Source: Lineus longissimus
Taxonomy: Eukaryota > Nemertea > Pilidiophora > Heteronemertea > Lineidae
DNA: 64,000 nt
Reading direction: 5' to 3'
Assembly (NCBI RefSeq): GCF_910592395.1
Contig: NC_088315.1
Coordinates: 2,358,501 to 2,422,500 of the forward strand
Every line of letters begins with the position of its first letter. Positions within the stretch are counted from its first letter, which is position 1. The position numbers and the translations under genes are program-made. This document shows, in pieces, positions 53,290 to 64,000 of the stretch. The notes beneath the pieces are model-generated. The model searched no databases, was not told the DNA's origin, and saw only the letters and a list, made by a program, of their open reading frames with translations.

Positions 53290-56200
53290 CTATTTTGGTG
53301 CCTTCTCTTCCTTGGAAGTTCTTCCGAGTTTGTGGAGGATCTGAAAGAGAGAAATAAGAATTGAACAAAGAAAGGCAAAAATTATCAAAATTTAAGTTAA
53401 AGATGATACCTCAGCTGGCAGCTGGTGGTCCAACTCCCCAACAACTAATTGTAGAACATACCTCTCGTGCTGCTCTTTCCCCTGACTGCACCGCACCATC
53501 CATGAAGCCCGTCCAAACGGTTGCCGCCTCTGCGCCAGCAAAGTGAACATTACCAACTGGTTCTTGTAATGTTCTGAAGAGAAATGAGCAATCACATACT
53601 AAACACTGATTGTGGTGAGCGTAAAGCACATTGCACACAAGTGATTTTTGTTGCTGCAATTTACAGTCAGTGGCCACCTTTTGATCAGAATCATCACACT
53701 GTCATGGCTGTGTCGAAGTTCGCCGCAACTGAAATGACTCCATTGCGGACTGGTTATGGATTTTGCTTTCAAAATGTTGCTCATGAAGGTTTCTTGATGT
53801 ATGTGTGGCAGAGAAGAGAATAAGTTCTTGGGAAAGGAAATGAGCTCTCAGAAAACGAAAGAACATTTCAACTCACGGTCCGTATGTTGTGAGCACACCT
53901 GGGGGCATGATTCCACAATAACCTCCGCCGATGTATTCCTCCTCCATCCAAATCAACTCCTCGTATCCAATAGGACGGCCCATCTCCTCGATCTCAAACA
54001 TCTCGGCATAATAGTCAGCTTGCTGTTGCTTCCTGAAAGCAAGTTGATACAAATGACTGCTGGAGTGATATTTTATGTATTGGGAAGTGCAGTACAGTGC
54101 CTTGCGAAGGGACCTCTTGATGTGAAAGTTTTTGGTTTAAAGTCTGATATCAACTATGGTGGAGGGCGGTTAACATCTAAAAAAGCACTTTAACCCTGGT
54201 CTCTCCTGAAGCAATACAGTCAAACTCAGATGAGCTGTACACTATTCAATAGAAAAAGGGAGAAGTTAAAAGTGGAGATTCATCCCAAAACAGTCTTATA
54301 AAGACAAAATCACCACCAGAATAATTTGTTAAGATCACTTTTTAGAATGATTTTCACAGCTGCAGTCGTGCATAGCTTGTACCTCATTTAAGACACTTAC
54401 CTTTCCTCTTTTGTCAGTGAGGTGAATTCCTTTGCCTTTTCCCCATTGATAAAGCCTACTAAACAGGGATATGATCCGTCTGGCTTTGTATCATTTAATG
54501 AATTTTCTACAGGACCATTAGATGAATCCAGGCTGCCACTAAGGCCTGCAGGTAAGAAACAGGGATATGATTCATTTGGCTTTGTATCATTCAAAGAAGC
54601 TTCTACATGACCTTCAGTTGAATCTAGGATACGCTAAGGGCTACAGTTAAATAGGTAGAACTTTATGACATCCCACCATACACCAATAAATGGACTTAAA
54701 ACCTTGAGGATTGAGGTGAGCAAATGATATGGGAGAAAGAGGGCATTTGCCTTTATCCTTCCAATGCTGTTTCTCATAATACATGTGGGTCTTGATGACG
54801 GAGCCCATGGGCATGCCCTTGCTTAGTTCAACCTTGGCAGTGGGTAGTGAAGGACAGAAGGTAATCTTATTGAGTATCGAGATGGGCATCGCACTTATCA
54901 CATGAGGGGCCTGAAAGGGATTAAAGAGGGAAAATATGAGTCTGACATCCACATCATATCTGGCAATAAACAATTGACTCTACAATGCTCTCAAAAATGA
55001 TGGGGTGCTTGCAAGTATCGGGTATGTGACATTGTGGTAATAGTAAGAAAAAGGCACTTGCACAACATCTGCATCAAAACATTTGGGACCAATGACATCC
55101 TGGTATCGCATAACATGATAAAGCCTTGTACTTGCTTACTATGCTAACCCCAATGATAACCGTTGGATGATTGGGAATGAGTAATCAAAAATTTGAAATA
55201 ACTAGAGTCAAGCCTAAGGAATAAAACTTCAACTTTGTGTTACTTGCAGAAAATTTCCTTCCATGTTCTGTTGTCAACATCACCTCTTCTCCGCTTTGGT
55301 CAATTTCTAAAACAGGACTCGATAACTTGACACAGCCACCAAGGATATCAGCCATTTTCTCAGAGATCTGTTGTGCTCCGCCAACAAACTTACTTTCCTG
55401 GAATGAGCAGTGTATATGTAGTTGTCTCAAGTGTTGCCGAAAAGAGCAATTTTTGCCGATGCAATAACCTGTGATCTGGTAATCACTGCATTTGATTTTA
55501 ATGTCAGGCGCTTTATCTTTACGTCTGAAAATTATCCATATGAAAGTGGATTGCGTTATAATCAAGTTTGGTATTAGGGTAGAAAAATGTTTGCATCACA
55601 ATGCCCGTGTACCTGTGCTCCATTTTCAATGCAGTTCATTTGCTCCAAGCATCCACCAGAATGCAAAGTCCACAATGCAAATAGTAATGAAACTTCATTT
55701 AGGTCATAAGAAAAAAGGCCATTCAGTTGGTTTTGGAGATCGTCGCGCACGTATCTGCAAGATGAAGAAAGCAGCAATTCATTTTGCTTGAGCTGAATAA
55801 CACTGCTCTTACACTTACACTTTACACTTATACTATACACTGCACTTGCAGTTACACTTACACTTACACTTACACTTTATACTGCATTTACACTTACAAT
55901 GCACTTACACTAACACTACACTTCACAAGGTGTCTATCATGTCAATCACACATGATAAAACCTGGTTGTTATTTCCTTTTCTGACTGGCCAGTATTGTTT
56001 TGGGGTGCATTTTCTTTGCTCTAACAATTAAACTTACTTAGTCCAACACAAATTCTCAGAAAACTGAGCCAAATTCATTGAGTCCCATTCCTTGGCGCGT
56101 GGTGCTTCCCAGGGAGTGTCCAAAGGAACCTGAAAATAAAACAGACATGGACTATGTGCATCTCATGTTACTAAAGTATTTATAACAGTCTTAGGATTGG

Positions 56201-57713
56201 AATACATGTATATAGAGCATCTCATGAAGTAAGAGCTCATACATGGTATTTTGCTCAAAGTTGAAAAAAATTGATAATACAGAGCCTCATGCAACTTTAC
56301 CTGTTTGGCGAAGGCATTAATTGTCCTTCTGGTATTGAGTCGATCGAGTAAAACAATAGGATTGTAGACTTTATCGTCTGTCGTTCTTCTACTCTGAAAG
56401 AAAACATTTCAGGGTTAGTTGGTCGGTTGGTTGGTCGACACCAGAGAAGTTCTGGCATAAGAGAACACCAGAGAAGTTCTGGCATAAGAGAAATATAATA
56501 TATACTTTCTACTCACATCAGTGATTATGGTTGTCTTTCCTTCTATATCAACTTTGTAGGTTTCGACCTTCAATTCCTTTGCGAGACGTAAAATCCTATC
56601 TTGTGTTGGTCCAACATAGGCCCCTCCGAGATCAACATAGCCAAACGACGGATCCTAAAGATACAGATAACAAGATAACACTGCATACAAAAAAACTAAA
56701 TCCATCAGTCCATTTTCATTGAAGGAACAAAAAGTAAGAAGTATCTTTTTCACAGCAATCATAATTTTGTGGATTATATTAGTGGCAGGAAGAGAACCCT
56801 TTAACTGGACTCTGATATTTTGGCTGGGGATATGCCAAGAATTTGTACGTACTTTTGCGGTCAGTGTTCGTCCCCCAACTCTGTCCTTTGCTTCCAACAC
56901 AATGACGCCAAGACCTTCTTCCTTGAGCAGTTTAGCAGCACACAACCCTGGAAGTAAGTACCGAGATGAGAATAACTCTCAGTCTCGTTGAGTGTAAGTA
57001 CCGGACTGGGGGTCCTGCTCCGGGGATGCACCAGCCCTATTTTGTGAAATATCTGAGAAAAAATTACAATGAATTATACGAAATTCGAGAATATTTTCTA
57101 AATTTACTGTACACATAGTATATCACTCTTTAACAAAAGGCAGTGCCTCCACAACAGGTGGCCAATTTATTCTTCATAGTCACCTGCAATGGCCTGGATG
57201 TGCGGCCAGTGGATCAAGGGTTGTACTCTCAGCAGGCCTTTGTAGGTTTCCTACAAAACACTCAATGTTTTTGTGAGCACATTTTAGAAATGATCCAAAG
57301 GCATGCTATTGGAGGATGTTCAAGCAAAGTTTTAGCTCCTTCTTACCACTGATGCCACCTCCTATCACAACAACATCTGCTCTTTCAATATCATCCGCAT
57401 AATTCGTCTTCAAATCCACTCTTGAAGTCCTTGCCATCTTATCAGCCATAATGGAAGCATCAGTTACATTAGTAACTGGAGCAGTGGAAAACCGCTTATG
57501 CTTATTGCTGCCTTTGGTGAGCAGTCCAATTTTATGATGATTTTCCAGTTTATTCGTTCCAGGGGAAAATGAAGAGAGCTGTGAAAATGATGAGAGATGT
57601 GATGATCTATTGTAAAAGAATGTACCACTTCTTGCAGCAGCACTCAAGAAATGTGTTGCGCGACTCACAGACGTACATGTACACGGAGGGAACACCCTCA
57701 TTGAACTGTACAT
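53290..57713 (-). CDS. MAO-like flavin amine oxidase with non-covalent FAD signature
   Basis: FAD-dependent amine oxidase, expected to oxidise an amine to the imine with release of hydrogen peroxide. Exons in phase: 57713-57347, 56947-56853, 56654-56517, 56393-56301, 56129-56038, 55754-55613, 55397-55248, 54910-54751, 54545-54401, 54032-53877, 53573-53462, 53340-53290; 566 residues. Seen: Rossmann motif [11 protein letters not shown] (113-123), [12 protein letters not shown] (139-150), [18 protein letters not shown] (161-178), KFVGG (312-316), PMGSVIK (393-399, active-site Lys399), [10 protein letters not shown] (430-439), [14 protein letters not shown] (496-509), [18 protein letters not shown] (524-541). 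Order and spacing match MAO-A/B. Differences: Gly498 where MAO has the FAD-linking Cys, Phe536 for a cage Tyr, no C-terminal anchor, and a basic Ser-rich N-terminus (first acid at 57) like a mitochondrial presequence. Exon 7 appears to use a GC donor. Exon 8 ends at a GC donor, or at 54703 with GT, adding 16 residues. An acceptor-like TTTAG sits two bases before the ATG, suggesting an upstream non-coding exon. Confidence 0.94.
54461..54652. repeat. 96 bp tandem duplication covering exon 9 and its acceptor
   Basis: 54461-54556 (5' part of exon 9, its acceptor and some intron) is repeated as 54557-54652, just upstream in gene orientation. The second copy keeps an AG acceptor but has point changes and a small indel that bring a stop into the frame. 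It therefore appears to be a dead exon copy lying in the intron. Confidence 0.8.
55808..55925. repeat. Impure (TTACAC)n microsatellite in an amine oxidase intron
   Basis: Runs of CTTACA/TTACAC hexamers with interruptions, inside the intron between exons 5 and 6. Confidence 0.9.
56438..56491. repeat. Exact 27 bp tandem duplication in an intron
   Basis: Two exact copies (56438-56464 and 56465-56491) of a segment containing CCAGAGAAGTTCTGG, itself a small inverted repeat, lie in the intron between exons 3 and 4. Confidence 0.9.
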
Positions 57714-58473
57714 GACTAAAGCAATAATGCAAACTTAAATATGAATCCTTGTTCCAGGAATTTTCATTGTGGCCCAAAACACACGTGTTGGGTTACAAGA
57801 AGTAAGAGTCCATTCACTATGTTCCTGATATCCTTCCTCAAAAGCCGTTAGGACTGACGTAGTGCCATGTCATCAACCTCAACTTGCCTACTCTTCGGGA
57901 ATGGGGTCCCTCAGCTACAAAATAAAAACAGTAATGAAGGAACATTCTATGTGTTGGAGAGTCATACATGTATCAAGTCATCACCTGTTGACTGTTTACC
58001 GTAATTTATTGGTAACAAATTAATGGGTGCGAGAAATGTACCATCATGATTTAGTAATCTATATGCTATTCATTAACAAAATGCTGACATGATGCACCGG
58101 CTTGTCACTGCCCTTATATTTCTAGGCTTTAGAATTTGATGGTTATGCCATTTGTAATTGAACACAGTTATCCAACCACATTGGCCCTCGCATGGTATTC
58201 GAATGCGGGTGCAGTCAATTATGTTGTATTGCCCTCTATCTTGGAATATTTTTGTATTTTGTTTCATTCTTCTGTGAGATACCCAATGGAGATTATATGT
58301 GTGACGAGACATTGACATCTCTCACTGCCTCTACATAGTCAAGACTGCATCAAGCACTTTACAAACAAGCACTTTTAAGTTGGAGTTTAAGAGTGTTTTC
58401 TCTTCCCTGATGTGATCTTTCTGGTTTGTCCTGGATTAATCTTGCTCGGGTCATGGCAAATTTACTTCATGAT

Positions 58474-58497
58474 GGCTAATTAGCCGCATAATTATGC
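58474..58497. promoter_or_regulatory. Two abutting 12 bp palindromes with TAATTA cores
   Basis: GGCTAATTAGCC (58474-58485) and GCATAATTATGC (58486-58497) are each perfect palindromes and touch with no gap. Both contain homeodomain-type TAATTA cores, and the second also has ATGC half-sites as in POU sites. TGAGTCA, an AP-1-type site, follows at about 58507. This is a likely homeodomain or POU dimer site. Confidence 0.5.
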
Positions 58498-60832
58498 AGC
58501 AGTAATGAGTCAATAAAAATGATGGAGAACTGAGCCTAATGACCGTTAATCATCTTCTTTCCTCCTCTCAATGGCTGCACAGACGTCTATTAAAGTTAGC
58601 CTGCCAGTTTTAAATTGAAATCTTTTCAATGCCTAACGAAAATAAGCTAGCTAAAATGGTGCATTATCTAGTTAAATATCCATACTCCCCTTTAACAACC
58701 CTTGTGACATTGCCAAGACATCAATCCAGAGATGGTCAGTTTTAAAGAGATCTATCTGTTGCATTCACAACAAACCCTTACCCCTTGGTGTAAAATTTTA
58801 TGTAAACTTCTAAATATTTGTCAGAACTTTGTATTGTTCTTCAGTTGTTTGTATCAAATCACCTAGGTCACGTTTCCAGTGCATGATATAAGTTATGAAA
58901 GGAGAGTGTTCATGTTGCATGATTTTAACGGCAGCCTTCCGTCAATTTTATGCTAATAGCGAACAGAACAAGAAGTTTTTATCCTGATGAATCATTTTAC
59001 AGTCATAACTTCTCCTACTCACGCCATTTTCTCCTTAAAGCGGAAATTCTAAAAGGTGCATTATCTTCTACGTGTTTTTATGGCCACCATGGCATTTTTC
59101 GTCTGAAATATACATGTAGCGTGTGAATTGTAATAGCTCATAAGCAATCGGCAAAAAATAAATGTCATATTCAAGTTCTCAGTTTTGTCTGAAGGGTTCA
59201 TTTTTAAGATTTGCTTGAGGATGTTAAGTAATGACTATCATTTTGATCTAATATGCCTTGTTTTTACCATTCAGGGGCTAATAATGGGTTTTGGCAGCAA
59301 TAACATGAAGGTTCTGGTCATATGAAATGTTATGGTACAGATCTTGTGCACTTGTATCTCAAAAAGCGCTGAAATAACATGTGTCTGCGCATTTTCCCGA
59401 TAATTCAGCATGCCATGGGTTATGTACCGATACCCTTTATAGGCATGATGAGTCAATCCCTCGATGTATGCGCCGTTAATCAAATTCTGTTCCATTCCCT
59501 GTCAACGCAAGGTGACGATTAATGTGCTGCCATACCCACTATACAACCATAAACCTATTCATTCCATTTAACTATGTTTTTATGAAAATTTCTTCCGTTA
59601 TCCCGCAAACGATCCTATTTATTTGGCTATTTTGATCAGTCCATGTCGCCGCATGAATGGGATGGATCTGATCGTATCCGTGTTGAGCTGTGTTATATAC
59701 GATCAAGCTCCGTGATACCCACTGATTGAATTGTCGGATATAAGGCTATACAATTCATTTGGTATACGTTTGGGTGATAGTTTTTGCAGCATTGACATCG
59801 TTATCGCATTTTGTGAATTATTCTTGTTTTCAGATTGGAGTTGTAGAGAAAACATGTGACTCTGAGAAGTGGTAATATATCTAGCTTATAACAGCAGCGT
59901 ATTCTGGCTTCTGCTATTTCCCAATAAGACCCGGCCATCATCTTAAACCCACTGTTGAGGAAAATCAGGACGTATTGTTTGACCTGACGCATTGATTTTG
60001 ACTGCAGTCAATATCGTGGACAATTTCTGAGGATATCTCATCGGGTCTGTTGGGTCATCTTTCTATATTGCAGAAAAATCTTGAGAAAGTTTAGGATTTG
60101 CATATCTCTATGCAGACACTTGGCGATTATTTGTTCCAGCGTTATGGTTCTGATCTGGTTCACCATGCCCGATATCATCATCGCGTTGATCATCAGAGCA
60201 ACACCGCCGTCCGCCGCTATCGTTATGACACGGTCCTCTTCCGATGATAATAATCACCGCAGACAGGTCACAGAGGGATCTTCGCCGAACATTTGATCTT
60301 ACAATCACATGACACTTAGCGTCCATTACGCCTTGTCACAAGCCTGACAGATTCTGCAAGATATCATCTTAAGCTGCTTGTATCTATCGAGTCAACTGAG
60401 ATCTTTGGTTGCAAAGACGGGCCGAAGATTTCATCTCTTGGACTGATCAATATTTCTGTGTTTTGTGATGATTGATTTCAGTCATCTAAAACTAGTGTTT
60501 CCTTGTGGTCAGATGTGAAATTGTGAAATTTTCTCCAACTCACGAAACCTTGGAGGGTTAATCCAATAGTGAATCAATTGATCACATCCACATATTGCAT
60601 TAACATTAACCGTGATTTATCACTGAAGTAACCACTAACTATGCCTCAACCAATTCATTTAGCTCCCCTAGTGACTGCATTGTCTTCCTCATGTCACGGC
60701 TTCAATATTGTAGTCCCTCTGTTCCATCGTTTGATGGTTTATTTATATATAGGGTCCAACGTGGCTCTTTTGACACAATTTAATAAGTTTTATGGGATTT
60801 TGATATGATGAATTTGGCACTCAGCAAAAACT

Positions 60833-60925
60833 AGTGATCTAAATCACTGTAAACTGTGATGATAATCACTGCTGGGTGCGACTAAAATATCACTCGATAT
60901 AGATCACACAGGCCCCTGTGATCAC
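60833..60925. promoter_or_regulatory. Cluster of GTGAT-N4-ATCAC palindromes
   Basis: GTGAT-CTAA-ATCAC lies at 60834-60847 and GTGAT-GATA-ATCAC at 60856-60869. Both have a 4-base spacer and their centres are 22 bases apart. A third related site, GTGATCAC, lies near 60918-60925. The shape suggests binding by a dimeric factor. Confidence 0.4.
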
Positions 60926-61114
60926 CGATTCTCAGATCATTAGATATTAGATCATATAGTACAAGATGTGTTAGGTCAGGTTAACAGTCCACTTATTTCA
61001 GCCCTAATATTAACAAGTTAAATTCATATAAAATATGAAACATAACAATCCACCGTTTAGAATGTGGAGTGGTTTCGTCGCAGAAATCGAAATGAACAAT
61101 TTGTCCAGCATGGC

Positions 61115-61128
61115 GTTGCCACGGTAAC
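61115..61128. promoter_or_regulatory. X-box (RFX-type site)
   Basis: GTTGCCACGGTAAC is close to the ideal RFX X-box, GTTGCCATGGCAAC, differing at two positions and keeping both half-sites. RFX factors regulate ciliary genes in animals. No target gene is seen in the window. Confidence 0.5.
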
Positions 61129-61502
61129 CTCTGCCCTGTTGAAAATTCATCTCAGGAACCTATTGAATTTTCCAGAGTAAAAGTTTGGTCACTTGGCGCT
61201 TCAAGAAATGGAGCTGTGAATAATTTAAACGCCTCGCTATTGTGAGTTATGGATCTGGCTTTTACTCTAGTTTCATTGCCGCTAACAATTGGGATGAGGT
61301 GAAGGTTAGAGTAGAGATATCGCTGTTCAGGGGATGGTACTTCTAATGATGTCATCGTCGTCGTCGGATTAACTGAAAATGTGAAGAAAAAAAAAATTTA
61401 AAAATCTTTTAGCAAGCCTGCTACACCCAAAATCACCGAAAGCCAAGAAAAAAAATTCGTAAGTTCAAAATTCTGAAAAATTTTCAAAGGCAAAGAATTT
61501 TT

Positions 61503-61582
61503 GGGACTGATGATGTTTCTTCAGTTTGAGCAGAAAAAAAACAAGTGAAAAAATATTTGGACTTAGAAATGTTTTCATCTTT
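61503..61582 (+). repeat. Dispersed repeat, copy 2 of 2
   Basis: Matches 45145-45225 in the same orientation, with most bases identical. Just to the left (61460-61481) is a 22-base block that is also found inverted at 23937-23958. Confidence 0.75.
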
Positions 61583-63424
61583 CAGAGTTGAACTTTCATC
61601 CACTGTCTTTCCTGGCGATACTCTCCAGGTCCTGCTGAGAGTGACCCATAGTCTTACCTTATTCTACCAGGCTGGCTCCACCAATCTTTCAGGCATATTC
61701 TAATCAATGTTGCATTGCTACCCAAGTATTTGAAATATGGCTGAGAAGCAGATTCGCTAGCTTATAAATTTCGAGCTCGGATACACAGTCAAATTGCTGG
61801 ATTAAAGTGATGGATTGCTTTGCTGAGTGACTGAATCTTTCCTGCACTGGAATCGGAGTTGTCTCCGATCAGGATTAGTCTGTCAGTCAGGCTTTGCATT
61901 GTCTTTATTTCAGTTCACCATGTTGTTTCCCGCTCTCTTAGAAATGAAAGATTTTGAGCTTCTGAATGGACTGTATACAGATGAGACAAGGGCAGCCAAT
62001 TTCCATAAAAAAACATTTTGTGGTGATGTCTGGCACATGGTTACTGTCTGTTGATCTTTCTCTCGAGAAATATCTGATTATTGTTTTGTAATTTCAGTAA
62101 CTTAGCAACGGGAATGCTGAGGTACCTCGTATAGTTGCTGACATTTACTTGCACACTTCTGTGCGCTTTTGACATTTCCTGGACACTGGCACTTATAAAA
62201 ATTACAGGGAATAAGAATGATACTGCTTGTATAGTAACTCAGATAAGTTTCAAGCATCGAATCGGTCCAGTGGCAGTTTTCATTTATCGAGGGAAATCGT
62301 TGGGGACTGACATAGCATGCAAAGTGGAGGAGCATGTTGATGACATAGGGAGATGATTACTGCCTCTCATAAACTACTGATATCCTTGACGTTGAATTTT
62401 GTGTTCACACCCCTTCATGAGAGATAATCTTCCATTCCGTTGTTTTCATTTGAGGTGTTGGTACCGTGATTAATAGTCCTTGGAAAAAGTTAATGTGATG
62501 GTGTGAGGCAGGAAGCGATATGAAATGAGTTGTGTCTTTGATTTTATGGCAGGGATGACATGCAGGAAATTAGTCTTACAGAAAGAAAGTTTGTGGTTTT
62601 GTTGTTGTAAAATGTGGCTGTGTCCTTGAGTGCAGAGGTAGGAAGCTGTGTGAACTCATTTTTGTCTTTGACTAGATGGAGGGGGGGGGAGTGCAACACA
62701 TAGAATGCCTCAGGATATCGATCAGCCAATCAAATCAATCAATTAACATGGGCATCACCATCACCATTGACATATCAAACTGTCAATCTGAACTCATGAT
62801 TTTGAATTGAATGATGCAGATGCTTGAACCATCTTGAATCCACAAATTTCATTAAGCCAATTAAAGTCGCTCGTTGAAAATTTAGGCGCAGGATGATTTA
62901 ACGAACTGAGTGGTTGTGAAAAAGTGGAAGTTTGCCGCTTTTTGTAAGTTGACATGTGTCAGGCGGAGATTAACCAAGGAATTAGAGGTTGAATTTTAAA
63001 TTGAAGTTTTAGATTAAACCAATTTGATAAGACTTTTAGATCGATGATAGACTAGTCAGCAATGTGGTTTTATTGTGATTGGAAAATATCCCAGCTATGA
63101 CAAGTTCTGTTCAATATTGATCTTTCAGAATCTAGTTATCAGATGGAATTTTTGTGACCATTTTGCCATTTTTGACATTTCATCATTAATCAATAGACAA
63201 CCAATGTCATGTTAAAAGAAGATTATAGGCAGGAGCCATATGGGACAGATTAAGTTATGGTAAGCAATAGTCGCAGCGACCTGTGATGGAGCAATTGAAC
63301 CAATTGGCAACCAAAACCCTACCACAATCGTCACGTTGTCATGGCTCAGCAGCAGGTCACAAGACTAAAATCATCTGTGTGGCACTCAAGTGCTGTCTGC
63401 ATTTTCACAGGGACTGTGTAACCG
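61583..63424. other. Spacer without a recognised gene
   Basis: No gene, strong repeat or splice-bounded segment stands out. A 9-10 base poly-G run lies near 62680. Confidence 0.45.
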
Positions 63425-63545
63425 CCTTGTCATAGCTGAACTCTTGAACACCCCTGTAGTATTCAAGAAACAGTAGCAGTAAAGTAGCTTGCCCAAGGCT
63501 ATAAAGTGCACAAGTTCAAATTGAGAACCCAGCGGGGAATATCAC
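63425..63545 (-). mobile_element. Decayed SINE remnant, minus strand
   Basis: On the minus strand, CCTTGGGCAAGCTACTTTAC corresponds to the CCTTGAGCAA-type domain of the SINE at 33.8 kb, preceded by a B-box-like TTTGAACTTG. No A box is recognisable, so it is old or 5'-truncated. Confidence 0.4.
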
Positions 63546-64000
63546 AGTACTGTGTATTTTAGGGACAGGTTATAAAGGGTGCTTTGACAAGGGTGTTCTA
63601 ATAGGGTACCACATTGTTATTCTTGTCCCCCTTTGTGAGGGCTGGGTTCAATGAGATGACTCATTGGGTATCATGAGAGGGTTTTGATAGTTGCATACAC
63701 ATGGTTGGTCTAGTGACATCGTGGTTAGGCTTGCTCTGTGGCTCTGCAGTCCTATTTTGAGCTATCCATAAAAAAATTCATTTACTGGAGCGTAGGTAAT
63801 GTATAAATGTACTTGAAGATGTGATGTCCTTATATGTATGACCTATGTTTAAAGGTATCTTTGGACGTTTGGGCATCATTGGGTTAGCCTATCAAAACAA
63901 CTTGATATAAAATGGTGAACAGATTACAAAATCAATGCTATTGTCTGAAAGGTTTTCCAGGTTGACCAGTTTTCGTGCTCCAAACTTGCCAGCACTTGTC
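63546..64000. other. Spacer to the right edge
   Basis: Nothing recognised. Confidence 0.5.

Larger units (their letters stand above)
57717..61502. other. Spacer upstream of the amine oxidase gene
   Basis: No recognised coding sequence. It contains several short palindromic sites listed separately, a POU-like ATGCTAAT near 58951, and a CpG-richer block around 60130-60330 with short opposed frames on both strands. The composition fits regulatory DNA, but there is no direct proof. Confidence 0.4.

Noticed and set aside
53801-54193. 130-codon plus-strand frame
   Set aside because: It is antisense to exon 10 of the amine oxidase and its introns. The minus strand carries the conserved protein.
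55185-55565. 126-codon minus frame taken as one exon
   Set aside because: Only the middle (55397-55248) is exon 7. The ends are intron, as splice sites and homology show.
1-64000. CRISPR arrays, prophage, endogenous virus or intact transposase/reverse transcriptase
   Set aside because: No spacer-repeat pattern, no viral or RT/transposase motifs in any long frame. The tandem repeats present are satellites and minisatellites.

Overview
The window looks like nuclear DNA of a multicellular animal, most likely a marine invertebrate. The genes have many short exons split by GT-AG introns. The spacers are AT-rich and carry tRNA-derived SINE remnants, short foldback elements, minisatellites and a kilobase-scale satellite. 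There are no bacterial-style operons or ribosome binding sites. I cannot name the species. No rRNA, tRNA, CRISPR or intact autonomous transposon was seen.

Layout. 1-6256: five tandem copies of a ~1.24 kb satellite unit that itself contains ~109/135 bp sub-repeats; the array runs off the left edge. 6257-13265: mostly non-coding, with a pogo/Tigger-like MITE fragment, a 94 bp minisatellite, poly-G tracts and a CpG-richer block near 10.6-11.05 kb. 13266-16554 (minus): a complete ten-exon PEX16 gene, encoding a peroxisome membrane biogenesis factor. A compact, possibly bidirectional promoter lies just upstream. 16.8-53.1 kb: a ~36 kb stretch with no recognisable coding gene. It holds foldback elements, a SINE, dispersed repeats, a few splice-bounded candidate exons on the plus strand and a 55/57 bp minisatellite. 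53290-57713 (minus): a complete twelve-exon flavin amine oxidase of the monoamine oxidase (MAO) type. 57.7-64 kb: non-coding, with unusual palindromic transcription-factor-like sites (58.47, 60.84 and 61.12 kb).

Both genes were rebuilt exon by exon from splice sites and reading phase. PEX16 gives 351 residues, and the amine oxidase 566 residues (or 582 if one intron uses a different donor). The amine oxidase is the most unusual gene. It keeps the FAD-binding fold and active-site lysine of MAO, but has Gly where MAO has the cysteine that carries FAD covalently. It has Phe in place of one of the two aromatic-cage tyrosines, lacks the C-terminal membrane anchor, and has a long basic, Ser-rich N-terminus resembling a mitochondrial presequence. 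One of its introns appears to be GC-AG, and exon 9 sits beside a decayed 96 bp tandem copy of itself.

The two genes share no obvious pathway. Both encode organelle-linked proteins (peroxisome membrane; probably mitochondrion), but they are 37 kb apart and nothing in the sequence ties them together.
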